Shown in pieces: positions 1-8,337 of a stretch of DNA of 64,000 nucleotides. The translations under genes were made by a program, and so were the position numbers. A model generated the notes under the pieces. It was not told the origin of the DNA. It saw only the letters and a list, made by a program, of their open reading frames with translations, and did no database searches. This stretch comes from Flavobacterium tegetincola DSM 22377 (lineage in GTDB: Bacteria; Bacteroidota; Bacteroidia; Flavobacteriales; Flavobacteriaceae). How positions within the stretch are numbered: position 1 is the stretch's first letter; each line of letters opens with the position of its first letter. The stretch lies in the NCBI RefSeq assembly GCF_000425485.1, contig NZ_KE384389.1, forward strand, positions 28,992 through 92,991, given 5' to 3'.

Positions 1-70
1 ATATTTTAAGATACTTGTATGAAGTTTAACCGCAATGTCGCGAGGGTTTACGCAAGGTTCGGTAAGATTT

Positions 71-100
71 AGATACTGAAACAAGTTCAGTATGACAAGA
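71..100. repeat. REP-like palindromic intergenic element
   Basis: The imperfect palindrome ATACTGAA...TTCAGTAT followed by GACAAGA has the same layout as elements at 24886-24914 and 60465-60534: a short inverted repeat with a NNCTGAA/TTCAGNN core next to ATGAC. It sits between the window edge and the end of the first gene. Such elements are dispersed between genes in many Bacteroidetes genomes. Function is unknown. Confidence 0.45.
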
Positions 101-104
101 TTCT

Positions 105-1034
105 TTACAGTGGTTCTGCATAGTTTTTTTCGGTGGTGGCGTTGAGGTAGGTTTTCGGTTTTGGTGGGGCATGGGATTCTTTGGTGAATTTATTTGCGTT
201 TAGCATCCAGTTTTGTGCCGCAGCTTGCCAATTTTGCATTGGAGTTCTGCCGCCGACAAGCCAGCCGATGCTTGCGAAATAGTTGTAGAATTTCTGGGCT
301 TCGAGGTCGGGAAATTTCTCTTGTGCGAAGTAGCTTTTGATTTCTTCTTGTGTGGGTTTGAAATTAGTATTTGGTTTTTCCGATTTTATTCCAGGAACGA
401 TGAAGTGTTTTTTTACTTTGATATTTTCAACTGAGGTCTCGAGTTGTGCTTCGTCGTCGTCTTTCTTTTTTTTGCGCAACTTTTTTTCTTTTTCGGTTTT
501 AGCTTCCGTTTCTAAAAAATCAGGTTCTGAAGTTTCATTTATTTTTGCTTGCTGGCTTTTGTTTAAGCTGTTTTCAATGTTTGAATTGTTTATAATATTT
601 GTATTGTTTATATAAGGTACTAGCGCTTGTTCAGTGCTTGTTTCAGAAGTAGTACAAGAATTGTTTACAACTTGTTCAACACCAATATACGAAATAGGTT
701 CATTTTTTGAACTTCTTTCAGCTTTCAATTCCGGTCTTAAATTGTCTGAAAAGTTGAATAAAACAACATGACTTCCTCGAAATGGATTGAAAGATGGTTG
801 GTAGTCAATGTAGCCTGACTGATGCAAATTTTTCATGCATTTGTGATACGTGGCTTTTGAACTGATTTTACTGATACGCATGACCTCATCTCGAGATATG
901 CTGATGGGGTTTCTGAAACGGTTGCAGTTCCAGAATTGGAATAGTGCGATGTATAGGCTTACATGGGTAGGATTCAAGTTTTTATCAAGTACTACTTTTT
1001 CGAAGAAACCGGTTAGGTGTTTGATATAGTTCAT
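105..1034 (-). CDS. winged-helix, replication/regulatory-type protein of mobile elements
   Basis: The 309-residue product has an N-terminal winged-helix-like region (about residues 1-100, with ISRDEVMRISKISSKATYHK resembling a helix-turn-helix). A low-complexity, Lys/Glu-rich and Asn-rich linker follows (about 130-215), then a C-terminal part (about 225-290) with a QNWQAAAQNWMLNANKF helix. The layout resembles DnaD-like or RepA-like proteins carried by Bacteroidetes mobile elements, but I do not recognise a specific family. It is the last gene of a leftward group that includes the small HTH protein upstream. The role in element replication or regulation is inferred from layout and company only. 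Confidence 0.55.
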   Translation of the reverse strand: MNYIKHLTGFFEKVVLDKNLNPTHVSLYIALFQFWNCNRFRNPISISRDEVMRISKISSKATYHKCMKNLHQSGYIDYQPSFNPFRGSHVVLFNFSDNLRPELKAERSSKNEPISYIGVEQVVNNSCTTSETSTEQALVPYINNTNIINNSNIENSLNKSQQAKINETSEPDFLETEAKTEKEKKLRKKKKDDDEAQLETSVENIKVKKHFIVPGIKSEKPNTNFKPTQEEIKSYFAQEKFPDLEAQKFYNYFASIGWLVGGRTPMQNWQAAAQNWMLNANKFTKESHAPPKPKTYLNATTEKNYAEPL

Positions 1035-1175
1035 GGGATAAGTATTAAGATTTAAGTATTAAGACTGGAGTTATAGTTGTGGTTTGTAGATTGTAAGTCA
1101 TCAGTTGTGGGTTGAGAGTTTTGCCTTTTTTATTTTGCCGCGAAGACGCAATGGTGATTTAATTTGTAAGTAGCG

Positions 1176-1289
1176 CTAGGGTCGTATAGATGCGTTGTTC
1201 GTTTTAAGAACTGGATTCTGGCATATGCTGCGTTTTGAACAGTCGCAGGATTCGCAGGTGCCGTTGCAGGTTTTAGGGGTGTTTTTCAT
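1176..1289 (-). CDS. possible 37-residue cysteine-rich small protein
   Basis: A complete reading frame runs from ATG at 1289 to TAG at 1176. Its product starts MKNTPKTCNGTCESCDCSKR and has five cysteines (residues 8, 12, 15, 17, 23) in a CxxxCxxCxC...C arrangement, suggestive of a small metal-binding knuckle. It lies in the 490-bp gap between the two left-end element genes and on their strand. No clear ribosome binding site is seen, which is usual for Bacteroidetes. The frame is short, so coding status rests on the cysteine pattern and the position alone. Confidence 0.3.
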   Translation of the reverse strand: MKNTPKTCNGTCESCDCSKRSICQNPVLKTNNASIRP

Positions 1290-1382
1290 GAGTTGTGAGT
1301 TGTAGGGTTGTGAGTTATCAGTTTAGGGTTTGGTGTTTTATTGTCTTTGTAATTAATTGGATGTAAGTTTTTTATATTGTGG

Positions 1383-1496
1383 TTCCATTCCGATGACTCG
1401 GAAGGTTATATATAAGATGGTTTGAGTATGCTGATTTATGATTTTCGATGTTTGGCTTTTATAATTGAGTTCCGTTCCGATGAACCGGAAGGTTAT
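1383..1496. repeat. two direct copies of a 27-bp motif
   Basis: Two near-identical 27-bp blocks, at 1383-1409 and 1470-1496, read TTCCnTTCCGATGAnnCGGA followed by AGGTTAT, with about four differences. Each has partial dyad symmetry (TTCC...GGAA). They lie just downstream of the excisionase-like HTH gene, in otherwise noncoding DNA. They could be binding sites for that protein or a recombination-related site; this is inference. Confidence 0.4.
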
Positions 1497-1527
1497 GTTG
1501 AAATTATGGTTTGGATGGTCTTTTTAT

Positions 1528-1815
1528 TTATTTGAAGAGGGTAGGGATAGCGTTGACTTTATTTCTGGTGAGGAGTTTATTGATGTCTGCTTGGTCGTAA
1601 TATAAAATACCGCCTATTTTGGTATAGGTTAAGGTGCCGTTAATGCGGTGGGTTTGTAGGGTTCCGGGTGAAATGTTGAGCAGGGTACGTACTTCTTTTG
1701 ATTTTAGCCATTTTTTTTCTGGCTCTTTTTGATTGTTCAAAAGCTCTTTGAGGTCTTGTAGGAGTGCGGTTTTAAATGCTGCTAAATCTTCGAGGGTAAT
1801 GATTTGTACTGCCAT
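1528..1815 (-). CDS. excisionase-like helix-turn-helix protein
   Basis: The 95-residue protein has a MerR/excisionase-type HTH (about residues 38-88), including WLKSKEVRTLLNISPGTLQT and the following KIGGILYYDQADINKLL. This is the arrangement of the HTH_17 family, in which the recognition helix is followed by a short wing. The N-terminal 35 residues form a probable helix (LEDLAAFKTALLQDLKELL). Proteins of this size and type are common in Bacteroidetes mobile elements and act as excision (directionality) factors or regulators. Its neighbours are the winged-helix protein downstream and a TPR/AraC regulator upstream. Confidence 0.75.
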   Translation of the reverse strand: MAVQIITLEDLAAFKTALLQDLKELLNNQKEPEKKWLKSKEVRTLLNISPGTLQTHRINGTLTYTKIGGILYYDQADINKLLTRNKVNAIPTLFK

Positions 1816-1904
1816 AACGTTTGTTTTAGTTGGTTATGGTGCAAAATTGGAAGTATTGGTTTAATTTCCGTCACAAGCCACTCACAAGTTGTGATGGAAA
1901 GATT

Positions 1905-3593
1905 TTATTCTGCTTCATTTTCTTGTTTCATTTTGTTTGTTTCGGAGCTCTTCAATTGCTGAATATAAGACATCGGAGTCGCTTTTGTAAAGTTTTTGAA
2001 AGCACGGATAAAATTTTGAGTCGAACCAAATCCTGCCTCCTCTCCTAAAGCTGCATTGCTGTAGTAACGGGATTTGTTGTCATTTTCTAAAACGTCAATG
2101 ATATATTGAATTTTTAAATCGTTGATGTAGCTTACCACTTTTTTGTTACGGTATTTTAGTACAATTCTTGCTGCATATTTACCGTTGATATTCATGTAAT
2201 CGCCCAACTGTCTTAATGACATATCATTTTCAAGATATTTTTTTGATTTTTCAAATTTCTCCAACTTTTTAAGGGCCTTTGCTACGATGTCTGGGCTGAT
2301 ATCTAGGGTATCCCTATCATAATGGACTTGAATCAATTCATTGTTAGGTTTATCTTGAATTTCCCTTGCATTTTTAGCAAAATTTAAGTATTTTTTTCTA
2401 TTCGACAAATAACGATATGCTAAAAACACAAAATCAATAATTACTATACTCAGTATAATCGATATTCTTCTGTTTTCAAATAACATCTTTTTTTGAACAA
2501 TTTGTGCATTTTTGTTGTCGTATTCCTTGCGCAACTTTTTAGACAAATAGCTTTGTTTCTCCGTCAGTATTTTCTGAACGTTTGCCCATTTTTTTAAATA
2601 CTTTAAGTATTCAGCGTGATTTCTGGATTCGAAATAATGAGCCAATAGTTCATAATTTTCTACTAATTCGGGTTTGATATAATCATTGGTGTCGTAGGAC
2701 TTGTCTACCTCTAACAGATAAGGTATCGCCTGTTTTTGCTGATTTAAATACCAGTACGATCTACCGATATAAAAATTTGCTAAAGTTTGGTTGGGATAGT
2801 CTTTTTGTTCTATTAAAAAGGGCATTAAATCCGTGAGCTGCACTATAGCCTCCTCGTATTCCTCTAAATAATGTTGATTGATTGCTTTAGCATGTTTGAA
2901 ATAGTTTTCCATTTTGCTCTCTTCTAACTCTTCACACTCCTTTAAGCCTAAATTAATGTAGTAGTCTGCAATTTGGTATTCTTTTAGCTTATTGTAACAC
3001 AAAGCCAACGAATGCAATGTATTTAAATACGCTTGATCGTTTTCTACTAAAAAGTAGGGTTCGCAATTTTTTAAAAGAGCAACTGCTTCCTCATAATATC
3101 CCAGATAGTATTTGGCCTGTGCTAAAGCATATTTCAATTTGAACTTATCGTATTCTGCTTTTGTTAGAGCGAGGAAATGATCAGCTATTAAAAAATTGTC
3201 TGTTGCTTCCACTAGTTCTTTCTGATTATATGCTATGATGCCTTTGGTCAGATATGCGGTTCCCAAACATTTATTATCTTTTATTCTTCTTGCTACAATA
3301 ATTAAACTATCCGCATATAATGGTAAAAATTCTTTTTTGTCCTTAAACATTACTGCCTTGTATGCTTTAAAGAGTTGCATATCTTGTTTTTCTCTTTTGG
3401 CTTTTTGCAACCATAATCTTGCAAAGGTTTTGGCTTCTTCTGGTTTTAAATGGAGATTTTGCATTTGTTGTTCGTAAAACAAATACTCAATATCATTTTT
3501 TTTAGATACTTGAAGTTTTTTAAATGTATCGGCATACGAACATGAATACCAAATTAACATTAGTATTATTAAAAGAAGGCTGTGATTTTTCAT
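1905..3593 (-). CDS. membrane-anchored TPR protein with C-terminal AraC-type HTH
   Basis: The 562-residue protein starts with a signal or anchor segment (about residues 5-20). Helical tetratricopeptide-like repeats cover about 60-345 (repeated patterns such as YYLGYYEEAVALL and FYIGRSYWYLNQQKQAIPYL). A coiled coil (about 345-372), one membrane helix (about 377-397, IILSIVIIDFVFLAY) and a cytoplasmic AraC-family domain (about 450-545) follow. The last contains the second HTH ALGEEAGFGSTQNFIRAFKN. The topology puts the repeats outside the cytoplasm and the DNA-binding domain inside, as in a family of one-component sensors common in Flavobacteriia. Ligand and targets are unknown. The start is 357 bp from the divergent lipoprotein gene, with a pair of palindromes between. 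Confidence 0.85.
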   Translation of the reverse strand: MKNHSLLLIILMLIWYSCSYADTFKKLQVSKKNDIEYLFYEQQMQNLHLKPEEAKTFARLWLQKAKREKQDMQLFKAYKAVMFKDKKEFLPLYADSLIIVARRIKDNKCLGTAYLTKGIIAYNQKELVEATDNFLIADHFLALTKAEYDKFKLKYALAQAKYYLGYYEEAVALLKNCEPYFLVENDQAYLNTLHSLALCYNKLKEYQIADYYINLGLKECEELEESKMENYFKHAKAINQHYLEEYEEAIVQLTDLMPFLIEQKDYPNQTLANFYIGRSYWYLNQQKQAIPYLLEVDKSYDTNDYIKPELVENYELLAHYFESRNHAEYLKYLKKWANVQKILTEKQSYLSKKLRKEYDNKNAQIVQKKMLFENRRISIILSIVIIDFVFLAYRYLSNRKKYLNFAKNAREIQDKPNNELIQVHYDRDTLDISPDIVAKALKKLEKFEKSKKYLENDMSLRQLGDYMNINGKYAARIVLKYRNKKVVSYINDLKIQYIIDVLENDNKSRYYSNAALGEEAGFGSTQNFIRAFKNFTKATPMSYIQQLKSSETNKMKQENEAE

Positions 3594-3765
3594 ACAATTG
3601 GGGCTGTATTTCAGTAGATAAACGCGTATATTATAAACAGGTCTCTCTAACTTTCTACCATCATTTATAAAATTCCTATTTTATCAGATAAGCTTCTATT
3701 TGACTGACTTTTAGCTGTAGACTAGTTTCTATTTTATTTATTCAAATATAAGATTTTTATAGTAT

Positions 3766-3801
3766 CAATTCGGGAATTGATGCTATTCAATTCCCGAATT
3801 G
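3766..3801. promoter_or_regulatory. paired CAATTCssGAATTG palindromes (probable operator)
   Basis: Two 14-bp inverted repeats, CAATTCGGGAATTG (3766-3779) and CAATTCCCGAATTG (3788-3801), are centred 22 bp apart, so they sit on the same DNA face two helical turns from each other. They lie in the divergent region between the TPR/AraC regulator and the lipoprotein gene. The same pair, with 21-bp spacing, occurs upstream of rteC at 5655-5689. A shared regulator is implied; RteC or the AraC-type protein are the obvious candidates, but this is inference. Confidence 0.6.
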
Positions 3802-3950
3802 GGTTAGCAAGCAGTTGCCCATACCACACAGACCCTCTAGTTTTGCTACGAATTCAAAATCGTTTGCTTGTTTCAAAACAAGCGTTGTTCAGATTAGCCC
3901 GGGTGAAATGAACTGACCCAAACATCAGTTTCATTTTTAAAATTAATCGT

Positions 3951-4691
3951 ATGAAAATTATTAAATTATGTATGTTATCTTTTTTATTTCTGTCTTTATC
4001 CTGTAGCGTTTCGGAAGATACAATACTGGAAAGCCAAGAAGTTTCGGGAACCCATTCTTTTGTTTATCAAAGTACATCAAGTGTGTTTGATCCGGGAAAT
4101 AATGCGAATGCTTATGATACAGCAGGACAACTTCACGATGCCCTTTTTGAAGCATACTTCAGTAGTATAGACCAGAAACAACAGTCGGTGGTTGATGTGG
4201 TTCAATCTATTACTTCTTTGGCGCATTCTAATGCTCACTTTGTCCATCTGTCTGATACCTCGTATGTTTTTGACTCTTTTTTACGACTAGAAGCCGTACT
4301 TAAAAGCCCTAATGTAGCTTTAACTGCCTCCATCGATTTACAAATTGAGGATCCTACGATAGCCTTACTGTTTAAAGACTTTTTAACCCAATTTGAAGTC
4401 CACTGTAGTAGTGAAGATGACTATGCAGTTTTGCATGCAGAAGTAGTTGCTTTCGAGGCGCATATTTTATCTATGCCTTCCCTGACTACTAGTGATGTAG
4501 CGCAAATACTCACGACCACATCGGTGCTACGTTATTCGGTTGCGCGACGTAAAAAAAGACCTAAGAAAAATACCGATCCTGAATGGGATTTGCTGATCGC
4601 TAATATGACGGGCTCCTTAGAAGGATCCTCTAAAAACATGCAAGAAGCCATTGTATTTTCTTTAGTAGTAGGGATACTTGAAAATCAATAA
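3951..4691 (+). CDS. hypothetical lipoprotein
   Basis: The 246-residue protein has a lipoprotein signal peptide with lipobox LSLSC (Cys18), so it is likely anchored in a membrane, probably the outer membrane. The mature part is mostly helical and has no domain I recognise. A basic patch, RRKKRPKKN, lies at about residues 199-207. The gene stands alone on the plus strand between the TPR/AraC regulator and rteC, with palindromic operators upstream and a terminator hairpin just after its stop. Function is unknown. Confidence 0.7.
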   Translation: MKIIKLCMLSFLFLSLSCSVSEDTILESQEVSGTHSFVYQSTSSVFDPGNNANAYDTAGQLHDALFEAYFSSIDQKQQSVVDVVQSITSLAHSNAHFVHLSDTSYVFDSFLRLEAVLKSPNVALTASIDLQIEDPTIALLFKDFLTQFEVHCSSEDDYAVLHAEVVAFEAHILSMPSLTTSDVAQILTTTSVLRYSVARRKKRPKKNTDPEWDLLIANMTGSLEGSSKNMQEAIVFSLVVGILENQ

Positions 4692-4698
4692 AGTATTT

Positions 4699-4741
4699 AA
4701 AGCAAGAGGTGCTTTACTGCAGTAAACACCTCTTATGCTTT
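4699..4741. terminator. bidirectional terminator between lipoprotein gene and rteC
   Basis: A hairpin with arms AAAGCAAGAGGTG and CACCTCTTATGCTTT (one bulge region) lies between the convergent lipoprotein and rteC genes and overlaps the last codons of rteC. The A-rich and T-rich flanks are short. It is plausible as a shared terminator. Confidence 0.5.
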
Positions 4742-5581
4742 ATAGGAATCGTCCATTCGCTTTTCTAGATTACTTTTTAATACATTTAGAAAACTGGTTT
4801 GCTCTATCGTTTTACGGCTTTTGATTTCTAGAAAAATCCGATTGTATTGCCCTAAGTCAATGTTAAAGATGGTTTCAGCTGTTTGCGCAATGGCTTTTAG
4901 TGACACTTCACCCTCGTTAATCACATTGCTAGCGTGTATGGCGTACAGTAACTCTACCAAAGCCACCTTGGTCCCCGTCCATTTTAAAAACGCTATTGGT
5001 TTTTTATCAGCTTCTGTCGTTATTACACATTGCTCTTGGTTGCTTTTTCGTCTACTTATAAACTGCTGAATAGCGTCATTTGCTATAATTCTTGCGACCG
5101 TAAAATCGTGCGCTGTAGTAAAATCTTTATCTGATTGAAAAGAATGACTGTCAGCAAATAATTTGATGTCGAGTTTTCTTCTGATGAAATATTTTTTATC
5201 GAGGGCTGCGCTTCCAGACCTGTAATATTTGTAAAAATCACTGTTTTTACAATAAAACTTTTTCAATCTCTTTTCTTCATTTTCATAATATTTGGTAATG
5301 ATTTTGGTGCTTCCAACTGGCTTGCCCATTTCGATGTTATAAATTTCGATGTAGTAAATTAATTTACTTGCAAAATGCGGTTTAATAACTTTAAAAAATT
5401 CAATTTCTTGTGCTTTACTTTCAAATGTATAGCGTTTTACAAAATCTCTCAATTGCTCTAAAGTCTTTAGTACTGTTTGTATTGCTTCTTCTAAATACAA
5501 AGTAGATTCGCTTTCAAGTGCTGCAATTAATTCTAAGTTTTGCTCTAATTCCGCTTGAAGTAATGTTGTAAAATTTTTCAT
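4733..5581 (-). CDS. rteC: RteC family regulator of a mobile element
   Basis: The product (282 residues from the ATG at 5581, MKNFTTLLQAELEQ) has the features of the RteC family. These are an N-terminal helical part, a basic middle (FYCKNSDFYKYYRSGSAALDKKYFIRR) and a C-terminal region with LYAIHASNVINEGEVSLKAI. In the Bacteroides element CTnDOT, RteC activates the excision operon by binding inverted repeats upstream of its promoter; that is known for the family, not shown here. An upstream in-frame ATG at 5647 exists but falls almost in the operator pair, so 5581 is preferred. The paired palindromes at 5655-5689 suggest that the gene is controlled by itself or by a partner. Confidence 0.8.
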   Translation of the reverse strand: MKNFTTLLQAELEQNLELIAALESESTLYLEEAIQTVLKTLEQLRDFVKRYTFESKAQEIEFFKVIKPHFASKLIYYIEIYNIEMGKPVGSTKIITKYYENEEKRLKKFYCKNSDFYKYYRSGSAALDKKYFIRRKLDIKLFADSHSFQSDKDFTTAHDFTVARIIANDAIQQFISRRKSNQEQCVITTEADKKPIAFLKWTGTKVALVELLYAIHASNVINEGEVSLKAIAQTAETIFNIDLGQYNRIFLEIKSRKTIEQTSFLNVLKSNLEKRMDDSYKA

Positions 5582-5654
5582 CGCGCTTCGTTTTTGATTT
5601 TGTTGATTCGCAAATCTATTTGAAGCGCCCAAAAGTTGCAACAGCAAGGTGGGT

Positions 5655-5689
5655 TAATTCCCGAATTGAATGGATCAATTCCCGAATTG
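5655..5689. promoter_or_regulatory. second CAATTCCCGAATTG palindrome pair upstream of rteC
   Basis: TAATTCCCGAATTG (5655-5668) and CAATTCCCGAATTG (5676-5689) are centred 21 bp apart, 74-108 bp upstream of the rteC start. The sequence and spacing match the pair at 3766-3801. An RteC-type protein binding as two dimers would fit; this is inference. Confidence 0.6.
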
Positions 5690-5976
5690 CATATAATGAA
5701 AAACAGTACCAATGCTTAAAGACAAGTGCATTCCTATTATTGTTTTGAATTTTTATTGACATCATTTTGTTATTTTCAACATGAAAGCGGACGGTTGTTT
5801 TCAACAAATTAATTTACTGGAATAACATTGCTCCGAGTCGGGAGACGAAGAGCGAAAAACTATAGTTTGCACAGCTGGATTTATAAATAGCGTCGCTTCG
5901 ATTCGCCAGACTTTGGAAAGCAGGTCTACACTAGCTGTTTCTTCTAACAGCTGGTGAATCTTAGTCAGATCGTATT
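5690..5976. other. noncoding gap between rteC operator and AbiEii remnant
   Basis: I see no convincing gene in this stretch. It contains a small hairpin (AGCTGTT/AACAGCT, 5933-5952) just beyond the stop of the AbiEii remnant. A short reading frame at 5616-5807 on the minus strand covers the operators and is not credible as a gene. Confidence 0.5.
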
Positions 5977-6831
5977 TTACTGAAATTTTAATTTTTCTAC
6001 TAGGTCATTAAAATACTGTTCACTCCAAATTTCAAGTATTTTATCGTCTTTTATAAAAGGTACCACATCTTCTTTTACATTGTTAAATGAGACTGCTTTA
6101 AATTTTTCTCGAAGTAAGCTTAAAAATCATTGGGTACTAACGCTTCCTTTGTCCAATCCCAAGTATCTTTTGCTCTAGCAGTAAAATGGTATAAATCTAA
6201 AGGAATACTTTTTTTAATGTACCATTCTAGGTCATACCAATCGCGTCCTTTGACTCTGTTCTTCCATTTTCGGAATAAAAGTGCGTGCATTTTGCCAGCA
6301 AAGAGGCTTGGCTTGTCGAAGCACTTTACATAAAATGAAAAAGGACGTGTTAAAAGTTTCATTTCAGGGGTAAAACCAAGAGGTAGTTTGCGGTCCACTT
6401 CTATTTTAATTTTAATTGTCCTGTTTGTCGTTTTTATTTCAGCCTGCTTTACAATATCTTCCAGTATTAGTTCTTTCCACTCGGATTCTGATTTGTGAAA
6501 AGTTGAATCGATATTTGTTTTTTTCTTTTTTCTCTTTCTCTCGGATGCTTACTTTTATGCCAATGGATTCAAATTCAGTCAAAATGGCATTGAAGTAGGG
6601 TTCAAGAGAAAAATCAACATTTGATTGTAGTAATGAAAAAATAAGGTCTTCTGAGAACCGATCTAAACCATAGAATATGCGTAAGGCAGTTCCTCCATAA
6701 AAGGCTGACTTTTCAAAGAAGTCGGTTCTTGAAAGCCCTGCCAGTGCTACTTCCTGCGTAATTTCTCTTAAGGCTGCCACAACCTCCTCTGTGTTTTTTG
6801 GTTCATATTCTCCAATCCATTCTTTAATCAT
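5977..6831 (-). pseudogene. abiEii: AbiEii toxin (nucleotidyltransferase), frameshifted
   Basis: The remnant encodes an AbiEii/AbiGii-type nucleotidyltransferase toxin: N-terminal FYGGTALRIFYGLDRFSEDL, a central KIKIEVDRKLPLGF strand and a C-terminal FAGKMHALLFRKWKNRVKGR. It is broken at least twice. An A7 run (6518-6524) appears to have one base too many: with A6 the frame continues as KTNIDSTFHKSESEW and runs on. A T5 run near 6122-6126 appears one base short, after which reading resumes to the stop at 5977. In addition the catalytic DxD pair reads D-L-I instead of D-L-D. The repaired length, about 285 residues, matches the family. It overlaps the AbiEi remnant by an ATGA junction. Confidence 0.85.
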
Positions 6832-7529
6832 AATTTTTCAAGTGTTTTAACAAGCATTCTTATACTTTCTTTTTTTGGTTCATCCACAATCCAGGACTTT
6901 ATTTCTTTGAGGTCTAGTTTGTGCAATACTTATGGATCAATACGTAGGTCTTCTAGTAAAAAATTTCGTGTTTGTGTGGGGCTTCTTAAAGCAAGTCCAG
7001 TGCTTGTAATGATTTTATCACATAATGCTTTTTCGGTTGTGGCCATACGCACGAACTGTCCTAGTGAAAATTAAATACTTTTAATTCCAAAGCTGTAATA
7101 GGGTGAGGGCATAAAGCGGCAGCTGTACCTGCCTGTTGGAGTTTTATATTTTTTTGAAACTTTCAATGTGATTGAGCTTACTTCGTATATGCGTTCCGGA
7201 ATTAGACTCCAATACGACAAGGCAGACTCAAGAGAGACATAACTTGGTCCCCATAAGTGATTGGCTACCGAAAAAGTTTCTGGACCCGTCGCGTCTGTTT
7301 CTACGCCAGCAATGTAAAGTCCTTTTTTCAAAGAAATCAAATCGCCACTCTTTATGAGTTCACTGATTTTGTCATTAGGTCTTTTGTATTCTTTGAGTAG
7401 CTCTAGTATAACCTGCCTACTTAATGGGATATTTGTAAATGGTTTGATAACTTCTTTAAAGTCTATTCTTGCTGAATTTGAATGCTTTAAATTGGAATTA
7501 TTCCGATTTAAAGCAACTATTTTAAACAT
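6828..7529 (-). pseudogene. abiEi: AbiEi antitoxin, two in-frame stop codons
   Basis: One continuous frame of 234 codons encodes an AbiEi-type antitoxin. It has an N-terminal winged helix (FTNIPLSRQVILELLKEYKR...LISLKKGLYI), then NHLWGPSYVSLESALSYWSL, then the C-terminal domain with TTEKALCDKIITSTG. It is interrupted by two TAA codons, at 7071-7073 and 6930-6932, with no frame change, and ends in TGA overlapping the toxin ATG. The first 152 residues could still be made and still contain the DNA-binding part. Both partners are damaged, so the pair is a dead type IV toxin-antitoxin module. The antitoxin normally represses its own operon and neutralises the toxin. Confidence 0.85.
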
Positions 7530-7555
7530 TTATTTTTGTGAAATTATTGATTGAT

Positions 7556-7574
7556 AATCGGATTTATTCCGATT
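7556..7574. promoter_or_regulatory. inverted repeat upstream of abiEi (autoregulatory operator)
   Basis: The inverted repeat AATCGGA-TTTAT-TCCGATT lies 27 bp upstream of the abiEi start. A second, weaker copy sharing ATTCCGATTTAA lies inside the first codons (about 7494-7512). AbiEi antitoxins are known to repress their operon by binding inverted repeats, which fits. Assignment is by position. Confidence 0.55.
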
Positions 7575-7652
7575 TAAGAGGGATTTTGCTACAAAATTGT
7601 AGTGCTTTGTAATCGTTTTACTTCGAAGGTTGGAAGGTTTCGAGGAGCAGGG

Positions 7653-7733
7653 AAACAATCTACTCTACCATTTTAATGGTATTTTAAATCTTAAATGCAA
7701 ATGATTTGGGTTCTAAAGGACATGCTACGGTGT
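7653..7733 (+). pseudogene. 5' scrap of an S1/P1 nuclease gene
   Basis: Positions 7691-7733 match the signal-peptide end and mature start of the intact S1/P1 nuclease gene (about 16734-16776), including TTAAATGCAAATG and GGTTCTAAAGGACATGCTA. Weaker similarity extends upstream over the signal peptide. No start codon or reading frame survives. A third, 3'-side scrap lies at 19449-19845. The left limit is approximate. Confidence 0.65.
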
Positions 7734-7737
7734 CTGG

Positions 7738-7763
7738 ATATCGCATATCGTAATATGCGATAT
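7738..7763. repeat. perfect 26-bp hairpin
   Basis: The 11-bp arms ATATCGCATAT and ATATGCGATAT are perfect complements separated by CGTA. The hairpin lies directly at the end of the S1/P1 scrap. It is not followed by a clear T-run, so it is more likely a protein binding site or a recombination scar than a terminator. Confidence 0.5.
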
Positions 7764-7975
7764 AAAAAGTGGAAAAAATAATTTTCAATTTCGAATATCT
7801 GTTTTAGAGTTGTAATAATCATAAAACTGAAACTACAACGCTAAAACATCATTTAATAAAAAGCGAAAGATTAACTCCTCAGAAGTGCATTTCGTAAGTT
7901 AGCATAGGCAAATACGTAAGAATTCACGTATCTGAAGTTGTTAGTTTAGTGGACTTCGAGGTCAGAGACCATCCT
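7764..7975. other. noncoding gap
   Basis: I see no gene in this stretch. It is A/T-rich DNA between the hairpin and the short hypothetical gene, in a region made mostly of gene remnants. Confidence 0.5.
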
Positions 7976-8320
7976 TTATTCAGCGGTTTCAATTAGTTTA
8001 ATTATTCTGTACAATTCTTCAGTTACTTCATTTGTCTCGAAACAATCTTTAGCATTTCCCGATTGCCCAATTCCGCCTTCATTATATGTTAATCCATTTG
8101 TTCGTTTCAATTTTTCAATAGTTAATTCAAGAGAATCTCTGTCTAGTTGAATTGGATTTTGGTTTTGAGAATCGTAAAAATCACTAGTTCCATATTCTTT
8201 AGTTTCATCGTGACTTGTTCCGATTTTAGGAAGATATTCGTATAAAATAATGAAATTTTCTAAATCATAGTCTATCAATATTTTTAGCGAGTCAATAATT
8301 GAAAAGTTATAATAAGTCAA
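7976..8320 (-). CDS. hypothetical protein, 114 residues
   Basis: The frame is intact and encodes an acidic protein (MTYYNFSIIDSLKILIDYDL at the start, a Gly/Asn-rich TYNEGGIGQSGNAKDCF segment near residue 83). There is no signal peptide, no membrane segment and no family I recognise. It is surrounded by pseudogenes (AbiE, an IS5 scrap, an AbaSI-like remnant), so it may itself be a leftover or a lone immunity/regulatory gene. Coding status is plausible from its even amino-acid composition. Confidence 0.5.
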   Translation of the reverse strand: MTYYNFSIIDSLKILIDYDLENFIILYEYLPKIGTSHDETKEYGTSDFYDSQNQNPIQLDRDSLELTIEKLKRTNGLTYNEGGIGQSGNAKDCFETNEVTEELYRIIKLIETAE

Positions 8321-8337
8321 TTCCTTTTTCTCTTTAA

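Noticed and set aside
5616..5807. 63-residue minus-strand frame upstream of rteC
   Set aside because: It covers the paired palindromes and has a low-complexity, unconserved-looking sequence; more likely chance.
6120..6398. Separate 92-residue gene
   Set aside because: Its product is the middle of AbiEii in a shifted frame.
6439..6831. Programmed frameshift in the A7 run of AbiEii
   Set aside because: A second frameshift near 6122, two stop codons in the partner and loss of a catalytic Asp argue for decay instead.
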